In this document: piece by piece, positions 1 through 7,802 of the stretch | Position numbering within the stretch: position 1 is the first letter of the stretch | Layout of the letters: each line of letters starts with the position of its first letter | Assembly (NCBI RefSeq): GCF_003382565.3 | Contig: NZ_CP086253.1 | Coordinates: forward strand, 2,790,001 to 2,854,000 | Reading direction: 5' to 3' | Source: Pectobacterium aquaticum | Lineage (GTDB): Bacteria; Pseudomonadota; Gammaproteobacteria; Enterobacterales; Enterobacteriaceae | DNA length: 64,000 bases | The notes under the pieces: model-generated | Seen by the model: the letters and a program-made list of their open reading frames with translations, nothing else | Told to the model about the DNA's origin: nothing | Database searches by the model: none | Translations under genes and position numbers: made by a program

Positions 1-213
1 AATCGAATTTATGACATTGAATCATATGCTGTTCACTGTATTTTAGTAATTGGCACGATGCCGAGTGATGAAGACGAGAAGAAGTCTTTTGAGATGTACC
101 GGCGTAATTCGAAGAACGTACAAATCACCACATTTGATGAGCTCTTACTCAAGTTAAAGCAACTGCACGAGTTTCTCGACAATAGCGATGAAAAAGAGGA
201 GGCTGCGCCGTGA
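1..213 (+). CDS. Shedu-type (DUF4263) nuclease, C-terminal end only
   Basis: The window opens inside a reading frame that stays open from base 1 to the TGA at 211-213, giving about 70 C-terminal residues. The pattern is a hydrophobic strand ending in LVIGTM, a charged helix with KKSFEMYRR, then ITTFDELL and a final helix. This is the layout at the end of DUF4263 (SduA of the Shedu anti-phage system) proteins, a PD-(D/E)XK nuclease family. The catalytic part lies upstream of the window, so neither activity nor completeness can be judged. The stop overlaps the GTG start of the next gene (GTGA), which implies translational coupling and a shared operon. The family assignment rests on a short tail. 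Confidence 0.55.
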   Translation, partial: NRIYDIESYAVHCILVIGTMPSDEDEKKSFEMYRRNSKNVQITTFDELLLKLKQLHEFLDNSDEKEEAAP

Positions 214-2228
214 GCCTACAAACAAATTTAAAAGGCCGCTTACGAAATACTTCATTACCTAAAAGTCACGGCCTAATGCCAGTATTTGAGGCGGTGGTAA
301 ACTCCATTCATTCTATTGAGGAGACTAATAATACCACTGACGGAAAGATTGTTCTTCGCATCAATCGCACCACTCAAGGCAGCCTAGATTTAGACGCAAA
401 ATCCCAATCGCCAATCATCGGCTTCACTATAATTGATAATGGCTGTGGTTTTGACGAAGCCAACTTTAAATCATTTGAAACCCTAGATTCTGACCACAAA
501 ATTGACAAGGGGTGCAGGGGTGTTGGCCGCCTGATGTGGCTCAAAGTGTTTGGTCTGGTCGAAGTGGAAAGCCACTTTTTCGATGTTGATGGTGGGCTTA
601 AAAAACGCATATTCCGCTTCGACGATAAATCGGGAGTCCACGGTGAAACGGTTTTAGAAGCCACATACCAAAAACCTGGCACTATTATAAAACTGCTTGA
701 TTTTGATGAAAACTTTCGAAAGCAGGTTCCTGCAAAAGGCCAGTCCATAGCCAATCAGTTGCTGGAACATGTTCTATGGTATTTCGTACGACAGGGAAGC
801 GCATCCAAGATACTTCTAGAAGACGCGGACGAAGTGTTTGACCTAGATCTTTTGCTCCAAGAGCATATGCATGCCAGCGCCTTTCTCGAAACAATTACAA
901 TTCGTGGCTACCAATTCGAATTAACTCATATCAAATTTCGTGCGTCCGTTAATAAAAAACACCAACTGGCACTCTGCGCAGCTAATCGGCTGGTTAAAGA
1001 AGAGTCCATTCAAGGAAAAATTCCTGGACTGTACGGAAAAATTTCTGACGTTTCAGGTGAGTTTACTTATACATGCTACATATCCTCCGACTACCTGAAC
1101 CAACATGTGCGTAGTGAGCGTACATCGTTTGATATTGCTGAAGATGTTGAGGACATGCTCAACGAAGTAAGCTTTAAAGACATTAGAGAAGCCGTGTTGA
1201 TTCGTACCAAAGAGTACCTGCAAGATGTTCTGGCAGAAAACGTGTCGGCTGGCCGCAGACGAGTGGATGATTTTATCAACAATCATGCTCCACGCTATCG
1301 CCCCATTGCCAATTATGTTGCAGAAGAATTTTTGATCGTTGACCCAGAAAAATCAGACAAAGAGCTGGAGTTACATCTGCATGCTCAGTGGTATGAGGTG
1401 GAGCGTCAGTTGGTGAGCGAAGGCCATGACATCATGCTGCCTCAGAATAAGGAGCATGTAGAAGAATATAAAGAACGGTTAGGCGACTACCTACGCAAAG
1501 CAGGAGACATTAAAAAATCAGATCTTGCCAATTACGTTTCACACCGCAAGGTTATTATCGACCTGTTACAAAAATCTATTGAGCGACTAGAGGACGGAAA
1601 GTACGCCCGTGAAGATATGATTCACGAACTAATCATGCCTATGCGCAAGGATTCCGTCGAGGTTTTCCTAGACTCTTGTAACCTTTGGCTAATCGATGAG
1701 CGCTTGGCATTTCATAACTATTTGGCTTCTGATAAAACGCTCAATTCGATGCCAATCACTGGTAATGACTCAACAAAAGAGCCAGACTTGCTCAGCCTAA
1801 GAGTATTCGATAATCCACTTCTTGTTAACGACCAGAGCAACTTCCCACTTGCAGCCATTACCGTTATCGAAATCAAACGCCCCATGCGTAATGATATGCG
1901 AGAAGGTGAAGAAAAAGACCCTATTGATCAGGCACTCAGTTATTTAGATCGGATACGTGAGGGCAAAGTAACTACAAAATCAGGTCGCCCGATTCCGGGC
2001 AACAATGATATACCTGGCTATTGTTATGTGCTGAGTGACCTCACTGAATCCATGCACCGGCGCTGCCGTAGAGCCAATCTGCGGATCACATCTGATGGCA
2101 TGGGCTATTTCGGTTATAATGAACCTTCTCATGCCTATATTGAAGTAATTAGTTTTGACCAGTTAGTGAAAGCGGCCAAAGAACGTAATCGAGCATTCTT
2201 CGACAAGCTTGGATTGCCCGCTGCTTAG
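210..2228 (+). CDS. GHKL-family ATPase with C-terminal PD-(D/E)XK nuclease-like domain
   Basis: A 672-residue protein. The N-terminal 200 residues carry the Bergerat fold motifs: N box EAVVNSIHSIEE (about 27-38), G1 DNGCGF (about 77) and G2 GCRGVGRLM (about 102), as in HSP90, MutL and histidine-kinase ATPases. No histidine-kinase dimerisation domain or receiver partner is seen. Near the C-terminus, EPDLL (about 525) followed by IEIKRP (about 553) and IDQALSYL resembles a PD-(D/E)XK nuclease core with a RecB-like glutamine. This suggests an ATP-gated nuclease, but that is inference. The GTG start overlaps the stop of the Shedu-like gene, so the two are probably coupled. The context (island edge, nuclease neighbours) fits phage or plasmid defence. 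Confidence 0.7.
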   Translation: MSLQTNLKGRLRNTSLPKSHGLMPVFEAVVNSIHSIEETNNTTDGKIVLRINRTTQGSLDLDAKSQSPIIGFTIIDNGCGFDEANFKSFETLDSDHKIDKGCRGVGRLMWLKVFGLVEVESHFFDVDGGLKKRIFRFDDKSGVHGETVLEATYQKPGTIIKLLDFDENFRKQVPAKGQSIANQLLEHVLWYFVRQGSASKILLEDADEVFDLDLLLQEHMHASAFLETITIRGYQFELTHIKFRASVNKKHQLALCAANRLVKEESIQGKIPGLYGKISDVSGEFTYTCYISSDYLNQHVRSERTSFDIAEDVEDMLNEVSFKDIREAVLIRTKEYLQDVLAENVSAGRRRVDDFINNHAPRYRPIANYVAEEFLIVDPEKSDKELELHLHAQWYEVERQLVSEGHDIMLPQNKEHVEEYKERLGDYLRKAGDIKKSDLANYVSHRKVIIDLLQKSIERLEDGKYAREDMIHELIMPMRKDSVEVFLDSCNLWLIDERLAFHNYLASDKTLNSMPITGNDSTKEPDLLSLRVFDNPLLVNDQSNFPLAAITVIEIKRPMRNDMREGEEKDPIDQALSYLDRIREGKVTTKSGRPIPGNNDIPGYCYVLSDLTESMHRRCRRANLRITSDGMGYFGYNEPSHAYIEVISFDQLVKAAKERNRAFFDKLGLPAA

Positions 2229-2237
2229 GAGCGTAAA

Positions 2238-2441
2238 GTGACGATATATAATGTTTATCACGAAGAGAGAGGTTATATATCAGATCCTTCGCCTTCCCTT
2301 ACATTGTTGTCGGAGCTATTAAGTGTCCTTAGGAAGAAAAACGACGCATTGACGATCGTTGATCCTGTGATGGTGTTTAATCCAGCTGAACCGCATAAAC
2401 ATCTTACGGCTTGTAATACCATCTTTGAGTTTGAAAGTTAG
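2238..2441 (+). CDS. Small hypothetical protein, third gene of the defence-like operon
   Basis: A 67-residue protein starting at GTG 2238, nine bases after the stop of the ATPase gene. TAGGAG sits just upstream as a ribosome binding site. No signal peptide, transmembrane segment or recognised motif is visible. The tight spacing, the binding site and the shared strand support a real co-transcribed gene, perhaps an accessory or regulatory subunit of the ATPase/nuclease pair. No function is assigned. Confidence 0.5.
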   Translation: MTIYNVYHEERGYISDPSPSLTLLSELLSVLRKKNDALTIVDPVMVFNPAEPHKHLTACNTIFEFES

Positions 2442-2477
2442 ATTTTAAGATAAATTTTTCGCATAAGGATAGTACTC

Positions 2478-4238
2478 ATGAACAATAATCATTCCATTTC
2501 AAATGCTATCGATAGATTCGATTACTCCATCATAAACATCAATCACAAATTAGACTTCACACCAATTAAGAAACTTGAATTTTATATTAAAGAGGTTGAT
2601 GACAAAGCATTAATTATTATTGCTTCTACATTTAAAAAAACGTTCTCATTTTTAATTCATCACCACAGGATAAACATATATCCTGACAAAATATCTATGA
2701 AGGAAGATGAATGCATACTTTCTCAAGATGAAATAAACTTATTAAAAGAAACATTGTCATTCCTCCCAGGAAAAATTGTTAAAGCTTATATTTGTGATGT
2801 GCTTTATTTTTTCAGCAAAAACAATCAATTTTCATTGATGGCAATTGAATGTTATTTGTCACACAAATCGATAGTTGATAATGAAAGCGAAGAATCTTTG
2901 TTTTTTTACCGAATGGCGATGTTATTATGCAATATAAAAGGCGATAAATTTAGCACTCACAGGGAAAAAATAAAAAAAGATTTAATAAAGTTAACTAAAA
3001 ACAAAAAAATATCATATCTTGAAGTGTATAGCATACTGTCCATAGATAAAAAGTTAGAACGTGAAACTAAGTTTATGTTTGCTGAGTTGATTTCAGATAT
3101 TCCTATTAAATTAATTGAAAGAGAGATTAATATAATTCAAGAAAATAAAAAATTCTCGCCACTTTTATTAAGTATGCAGCAAAATGTAAACATTTATTCG
3201 GAACATGCTAGTCGTATTTATAAAGAAATTGAATGTTCAAATAACATCGTTTCTTTAAATGCCAAGATAGTAAAAAACATCTTATTTTTAATCGAGTCGA
3301 TAGAGACACTTGAGAAAAGAGATATAACTGAAGGATTAAAGATTCAATTATGTTTTCTTGCTGAAAACTATAAAAACAATAGTTCCAGAAATGCTTTATC
3401 TGAGATTGGCTGTAACAGTCATAATGTTGAAATAATGATTAACAGAGTAAAAGCGAACGCAGTAATAAAAGGTGAAATGGTCACTATGCAGATTAATGAT
3501 TATATTGAAGAAATTTCCGAAATGATTGAAAGGACAGACTCAGCCAGTGAAGCCCTCTCATTATTCGGTCAGTATAAATTTAAAGACATCCATCCGTTAG
3601 ATTATATTAATGATAAAGAAAACTCGAACCAATCTTTTGAAAAATTTTTCAAAAAAATTACAATATCAGATGATGGGAGGACAATATCACACAATCAGGA
3701 AAACACTCAATATACAACATTATTTTATTCTGTATACGGTGCAATCTTCAATGCTTCGCTGAGAAAAATTGTTACAAAATTTTCTAACACCACGGAGACA
3801 CTTAAAGTTTTGGTAGAGAAATCCAATATTTTACCTGAAAAAATGAAGCCTTTTTTATTTACTGGCCTCGAAAGATGGCTTAAAGAAGATATTACTTCCG
3901 CCATATTTATTCTCACTCCACAATATGAATCTTTTGTCAGGAATCATTTAAAAAAACGCTCTATCAGTACGGTTACCACTAATAAAGGCTGTCAAGATGA
4001 ACTCTCATTACCAAACCTTATGAAAAAATCAGAAATTTCCAATATATTCATTAGAGAGTTTGTTTTTGAAATAGAACAATTACTTACTGATTCTTCGGGC
4101 ACAAACCTCAGGCACAAAGTAGCACATGGTTTACTGACATCTGACGATTTAAAAAATAGTATTCTCGACTACATCTGTTGGCGATGGTTATCTGTGGTTA
4201 CAGGAAGTTTCAATCCATTTCTTATCGATGGTAAATAA
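2478..4238 (+). CDS. DUF4209/HEPN-like protein of unknown function
   Basis: A 586-residue mostly helical protein in strikingly AT-rich DNA compared with the core genes, a sign of transfer. ATAAGGA lies before the ATG at 2478. The last third reads ILTPQYESFVRNHLKKR, then a short loop with NLMKKSEISN, then LRHKVAHGLL near residue 550. DUF4209 proteins have this arrangement and a conserved RNxxxHG motif; here the asparagine is histidine (RHKVAHG). Such R-x4-H motifs are also typical of HEPN RNases and of Apea-like HEPN domains in defence proteins. It lies 36 bases after the small gene and may belong to the same defence cluster. Ribonuclease activity is only a possibility. Confidence 0.5.
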   Translation: MNNNHSISNAIDRFDYSIININHKLDFTPIKKLEFYIKEVDDKALIIIASTFKKTFSFLIHHHRINIYPDKISMKEDECILSQDEINLLKETLSFLPGKIVKAYICDVLYFFSKNNQFSLMAIECYLSHKSIVDNESEESLFFYRMAMLLCNIKGDKFSTHREKIKKDLIKLTKNKKISYLEVYSILSIDKKLERETKFMFAELISDIPIKLIEREINIIQENKKFSPLLLSMQQNVNIYSEHASRIYKEIECSNNIVSLNAKIVKNILFLIESIETLEKRDITEGLKIQLCFLAENYKNNSSRNALSEIGCNSHNVEIMINRVKANAVIKGEMVTMQINDYIEEISEMIERTDSASEALSLFGQYKFKDIHPLDYINDKENSNQSFEKFFKKITISDDGRTISHNQENTQYTTLFYSVYGAIFNASLRKIVTKFSNTTETLKVLVEKSNILPEKMKPFLFTGLERWLKEDITSAIFILTPQYESFVRNHLKKRSISTVTTNKGCQDELSLPNLMKKSEISNIFIREFVFEIEQLLTDSSGTNLRHKVAHGLLTSDDLKNSILDYICWRWLSVVTGSFNPFLIDGK

Positions 4239-4259
4239 ATATCTAAATTCAATACAACT

Positions 4260-4294
4260 CCATGCTATCGTATACTAATAGATCGATAGCATGG
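4260..4294 (+). terminator. Stem-loop after the DUF4209-like gene
   Basis: A perfect 11-bp inverted repeat, CCATGCTATCG at 4260-4270 and CGATAGCATGG at 4284-4294, with a 13-base loop, followed by TTAATTTT. It lies 21 bases after the stop codon and probably ends the defence-like operon. The T-tract is interrupted, so strength is uncertain. Confidence 0.55.
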
Positions 4295-4330
4295 TTAATT
4301 TTGATACTTTATTAAAATCACGACAGTAAA

Positions 4331-4492
4331 TGTAATCACTTTACGAAAATCAGTAATAACTTTTATCGAAAAACCTTTTTCTGTTGTGAAATTGATGCTG
4401 ACCCTGCACTTCTCGATCGTATAGCTATCGTCGCTTTAGCACGATTAGGTGAAGCCTTATCTATACGACATGAAAACATGAGCGGAGGATAG
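4331..4492 (+). pseudogene. Possible C-terminal remnant of an island gene
   Basis: An open frame without a usable start ends at TAG 4490-4492. It reads as a coherent protein tail with the helix LLDRIAIVALARLGEAL and the end RHENMSGG. The opposite-strand frame over the same DNA is less protein-like. I do not recognise the family. It sits just inside the island boundary at 4672 and may be debris of a gene from the left-hand island. The rest of 4295-4671 holds nothing else I can support. Confidence 0.25.
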
Positions 4493-4671
4493 CAAAAGCA
4501 TGGAAGACTAGCGTCATCATTCCACTCAAATAGGCTGCTGGACAAGGCGTAATTTCTTAATAATTTCACTCAAATTTTTCACTTTTGATAAAGGTGGTCA
4601 TTCTGGTGGTCTTGACAAGGAGAGTTTTCAGGTTTAGCTTACATATTAGCCAGTTACTGGCAAAGGCGATC

Positions 4672-4688
4672 CCAGTCAGAGGAGCCAA
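4672..4688 (+). other. tRNA-Asn attachment core (att) of a P4-integrase type island
   Basis: CCAGTCAGAGGAGCCAA is the 17-bp core used by the Yersinia/E. coli high-pathogenicity island and related elements at asparagine tRNA genes. It equals the last bases of tRNA-Asn including the genomic CCA. The sequence just upstream (AGTTACTGGCAAAGGCGAT) is not tRNA-Asn, so this is the duplicated distal copy, not an intact tRNA. It marks an island junction. Confidence 0.8.
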
Positions 4689-4727
4689 ATTTAAAGAAAG
4701 CAGACGTTCACTGACGTCTGCTTTTTT
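4672..4727 (+). terminator. tRNA-Asn 3' end copy with its terminator
   Basis: Right after the tRNA-Asn tail lies the stem AGCAGACGT (4699-4707) / ACGTCTGCT (4714-4722) with a TTTTTT tract at 4722-4727, a typical asn tRNA rho-independent terminator. The tRNA body is absent, so nothing is transcribed as tRNA here. The unit arose as the target duplication of integrative-element insertion. Confidence 0.75.
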
Positions 4728-4823
4728 GCTTTTTATCAATTGGTTATCCCCTTCTTTAGGTTCACCCTCGTTCACCAAAAAACACTCGAAGCCATACCCT
4801 TTTGCTGGTAAAAATACTGGTAA

Positions 4824-5780
4824 AGCTGGTTTGCCACCAAAACCACATGGTCGGAAGATTATCAGCGTTCTGTTTGGACACGTATTGAAACCTATCTGTT
4901 TCCTGACATCGGTAACAAGGACATTGCTGAACTGGATACAGGCGATCTGCTGGTTCCCATCAAAAAGATAGAAAAGCTGGGCTATCTGGAAATCGCTATG
5001 CGGGTGAAACAGTACGCCACTGCCATTATGCGCTATGCCGTCCAGCAAAAGATGATCCGTTTCAATCCGGCCTATGATTTGGAAGGCGCGGTTCAGAAGC
5101 CTCAGACGGAACACTGCCCCGCTATCGAACTGGAAGAGATACCTACTCTGCTGGAGCGTATGGAAGCCTATAAAGGCCGTAGCAGACTGACGCTACTTGC
5201 GATAAAACTCAATCTGCTGATTTTTGTGCGTTCCAGCGAACTCCGCTTTGCCCGATGGTCAGAGATCGATTTCAAAAGCGCTTTGTGGGTTATCCCTGAA
5301 CAACGTGAAGCCATAAAAGGGATCAAGCATTCAGGCCGTGGTGCAAAAATGCGCAGAAAGGATTATGTTCCTCTATGCGATCAAGCACTGGCAATTTTGA
5401 AAGAACTAAAAGACCTCACCTATGATGTTAACGGTGATGACGGCTTTATCCTGACGGGCTGTTATGATGCGATGAAGCCAATGAGTGAAAACACCATCAA
5501 CAAAGCACTACGCAAAATGGGCTATGACACAAAAACCGATTTGTGTGGTCATGGTTTCCGAACGCTGGCGTGTAGTGCGTTGATTGAATCGGGTATCTGG
5601 CCTGAAGACGTGGTTGAACTTCAGATGAGCCACATGGAAAAGAACAACGTTCGCGCTGCCTACACTCACAAGGCCAAACACCTTGAGCAACGCCGCCTGA
5701 TGCTGCAATGGTGGGCTGATTTTCTGGATGCTAACAGCAACGAGATGGTTAGGCCGTTTGAGTTTGGGCAGAAGAGATAA
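4824..5780 (+). pseudogene. P4-type tyrosine recombinase (island integrase), N-terminus missing
   Basis: From 4824 the frame encodes about 318 residues of a P4-family integrase. The core-binding part begins WSEDYQRSVWTRIETYLFP and the catalytic domain contains FVRSSELRFARW (first Arg), HGFRT (HxxR), the SHME histidine box and AAYTH with the nucleophilic Tyr. The first ATG in frame (4998) lies well inside the core-binding domain. An in-frame TAA at 4821-4823 precedes the homologous part, and no start for the roughly 80-90 missing arm-binding residues is present between the att site and this point. It follows the tRNA-Asn tail in the usual orientation. Without the arm-binding domain it is probably inactive, so the island should no longer excise by itself. 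Confidence 0.8.
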
Positions 5781-5823
5781 ATTGATCAAGCTCACGGATA
5801 GCGCATAAAGATGTGCTAATGTA

Positions 5824-5936
5824 ATCGCTAAATAGCTTCGCACATTGATGCTTCACTTCTCATCGTGCGAGGCCAACACTGACGGGAGGCCGCACACTTC
5901 CAAGTGTAGTGCTATTACACGAAGCTATTTAGTAAT
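5824..5936. mobile_element. MITE-like element with IS630-type ends
   Basis: A non-coding stretch of about 113 bp is bounded by CTAAATAGCTTCG (5828-5840) and its exact inverted copy CGAAGCTATTTAG (5920-5932), with TA dinucleotides just outside. The ends match the termini of the IS630 element at 9114-11890 in this window (CTAAATAGCTTCTCATATT on its right side). It is too short to code for a transposase, so it looks like a non-autonomous derivative that could be moved in trans. The rest of 5937-6037 holds no gene. Confidence 0.6.
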
Positions 5937-6037
5937 GCAGGGGTATCATTCAAATCGAACTTAGAATTTTCACCGTTCTGAGCATAATCAGATCGACTAT
6001 GTGCGAAATGTAAACGTTATTTTCGTTAGAGGTAAAA

Positions 6038-6601
6038 ATGGGTCTTCACGTTCACAATTTGGGAAATTTACCTAACACTGTAGATGGAAGGGACTACTTC
6101 ATTTACGTTTTAGATTATGGGTGGAAAGAACCATTAACTGACACTCTGATTGCCAATTTTACAAATATGGCAAGAAAGGCATCTGAATCAAGATCAATGG
6201 TAATCTCAGGAATTGAACCTGTACATTTTGCGAATGAGGTTTTTTCTTGGCATTCGATTAATGGTGAAGATGGTGAATCTGTTTTGCCAGCCGTAATGAT
6301 TTCAACTTTGACTCCGTCATACTTTCGTGAACACAACAATGAAAGCCGTAAAGCAGATGAAATTGATGATCAATTGATGCTGATACCATTAAAAGCGGTT
6401 TGTGAGACAACAGACGATGTAATAAGACTAATAAATTCCATTTTTAACGACATTAAACTAAAAAAAGAGCTAACTGGATTTGATGTTGTGAAAACTCTCA
6501 AAAAAGGTAATGGAAATAGATTTGCAGATGCATTAATTCTTGAGCCAAATTTTAGTGGTATAGGTGTTAATCTTAAAAAATTATTCAATTGGGGAGGGTA
6601 A
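6038..6601 (+). CDS. Unknown 187-aa protein paired with a SIR2-like gene
   Basis: Starts at ATG 6038 after TTAGAGG. The protein begins MGLHVHNLGNLP, followed by alternating hydrophobic strands and helices (DYFIYVLDYGW, SMVISGIEPVHFANEVFSW, LPAVMISTLTP), suggesting a small alpha/beta fold. The second half has IPLKAVCETTDDVIRLINSIF and ends with a basic, glycine-rich tail. No signal peptide or membrane segment is visible. I do not recognise the family. It is AT-rich like its neighbour and precedes a DUF4917 SIR2-like gene by 108 bases on the same strand. The pair has the form of a two-gene defence module (sensor or adaptor plus NADase-like effector), which is inference from context only. Confidence 0.6.
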   Translation: MGLHVHNLGNLPNTVDGRDYFIYVLDYGWKEPLTDTLIANFTNMARKASESRSMVISGIEPVHFANEVFSWHSINGEDGESVLPAVMISTLTPSYFREHNNESRKADEIDDQLMLIPLKAVCETTDDVIRLINSIFNDIKLKKELTGFDVVKTLKKGNGNRFADALILEPNFSGIGVNLKKLFNWGG

Positions 6602-6709
6602 CGGTTACCGTACCGCTGAAAAAGCAAGTCAGACCTAAGTAAGGCAATGCACCATAGAAGCCATCAAATTATAGCATGATTTTAGTTTTTTCTGAAAAAT
6701 GGAAATTTT

Positions 6710-7672
6710 ATGATCGACGATTGGGATAATATTAAGAAGTGGAATTGGGATAATTTGTTATTAGGTAATGGCTTTAGTATAGGTGTTAGCCCTAACTTTC
6801 GGTATGATTCGTTGCTGAGTGTTATAGATGACAAAAAAGTGGGAATGTATCCTCATGCCCGTAAATTATTTTCTGAAGATAAAATTGGAACAACTAATTT
6901 TGAAGAGGTTTTAAAAGTCATTTATCATGCTTATTTGGTTAATTTCTGGAATGTTGATGCAATAAAATCATTGTATTTTAATGTTAGAAAATCTCTTATA
7001 GAAGCTGTTCGCATTGCCCATGTTGATTATAATAACGTAGACGTAATAAAAATTGAAAAAGCATTATCTAATTATAGGAAAATATTTACAACTAATTATG
7101 ATCTAATTCCTTACTGGTCAATAATGAACAGTAATTTCTCAGGATATTGTGATTACTTTTGGGGTGATGGATGCACATTCGACCCTAAAAATACAGATCT
7201 ATGGGGATGTGCAACACCTATTTTTTATTTACATGGTGCGATTCATTTGCGGACTGAACCAAATGGAATAATTAAAAAAGTCAGAGCAACAGGTGAAACG
7301 TCAATTAAAGAAATCATTGATGAAACTGACTTAAACAGCATACCACTATTCATTTCCGAAGGAAAGTCCGAAATAAAACTAAGAAGAATTCGTGAAAATG
7401 ATTACTTGAACTTTTGTTACAATCAATTTATTAACTTGAGTGGGAATTTACTAGTATTTGGTCATGGGCTAGATACAGAATATGACGAACATATTTTACA
7501 AGCTATAAAATCAAGTTCCATTAGCAAATTAGCCATAAGTGTTTTTTCTGGAATGAGAGAGGAAAATAAAACTGTTTTCATTAGTCATATTAAGGAGTTT
7601 TTTTCTGACTCTACTTTTGAAATAATCTTCTTTGAATCAAAAACACACCCTTTATCGATGAGTCATGTATAG
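6710..7672 (+). CDS. DUF4917 SIR2-like domain protein, candidate defence effector
   Basis: A 320-residue protein with SIR2-type landmarks: LLLGNGFSIG near residue 15 (nucleotide-binding glycine loop), IFTTNYDLIPYW near 125, FYLHGAIHL near 170 (the conserved LHG histidine) and LVFGHGLDTEYDEHI near 240. This order matches DUF4917/SIR2_2-like proteins, a family that in several bacterial immune systems depletes NAD+ on infection. The ATG follows TGGAAATTTT, a weak binding site. The C-terminal 60 residues look like a short alpha/beta extension. It is AT-rich and flanked by insertion sequences. NADase activity is predicted from family, not shown. The 130 bases to the ISAs1 element hold no gene. Confidence 0.65.
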   Translation: MIDDWDNIKKWNWDNLLLGNGFSIGVSPNFRYDSLLSVIDDKKVGMYPHARKLFSEDKIGTTNFEEVLKVIYHAYLVNFWNVDAIKSLYFNVRKSLIEAVRIAHVDYNNVDVIKIEKALSNYRKIFTTNYDLIPYWSIMNSNFSGYCDYFWGDGCTFDPKNTDLWGCATPIFYLHGAIHLRTEPNGIIKKVRATGETSIKEIIDETDLNSIPLFISEGKSEIKLRRIRENDYLNFCYNQFINLSGNLLVFGHGLDTEYDEHILQAIKSSSISKLAISVFSGMREENKTVFISHIKEFFSDSTFEIIFFESKTHPLSMSHV

Positions 7673-7792
7673 ATCTTAAAAACAACAACATTTTTAATTT
7701 ACAAATATGAGTAATCACAAGGGGTTACCGAGATATTTCAATATAATTAAAAGATATTGCCGTGGGTTAAAAAAAGATAACGGAATTGGTCA

Positions 7793-7802
7793 ATCACAAA
7801 AG
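7793..7802. repeat. 10-bp target duplication, left copy
   Basis: ATCACAAAAG at 7793-7802 is repeated exactly at 9046-9055, flanking the ISAs1-family element. ISAs1 elements make 8-10 bp duplications. The perfect copy suggests a recent insertion. Confidence 0.85.

Noticed and set aside
4363..4569. 68-aa minus-strand frame in the island edge
   Set aside because: The plus-strand frame over the same bases looks more protein-like; no binding site on the minus strand.
4672..4687. Functional tRNA-Asn gene
   Set aside because: Only the last 16 bases match; the anticodon and D arms are absent.
4585..4971. 128-aa plus-strand open frame
   Set aside because: It spans the island junction, the tRNA-Asn tail and its terminator, and is out of frame with the integrase. 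No protein-like features.
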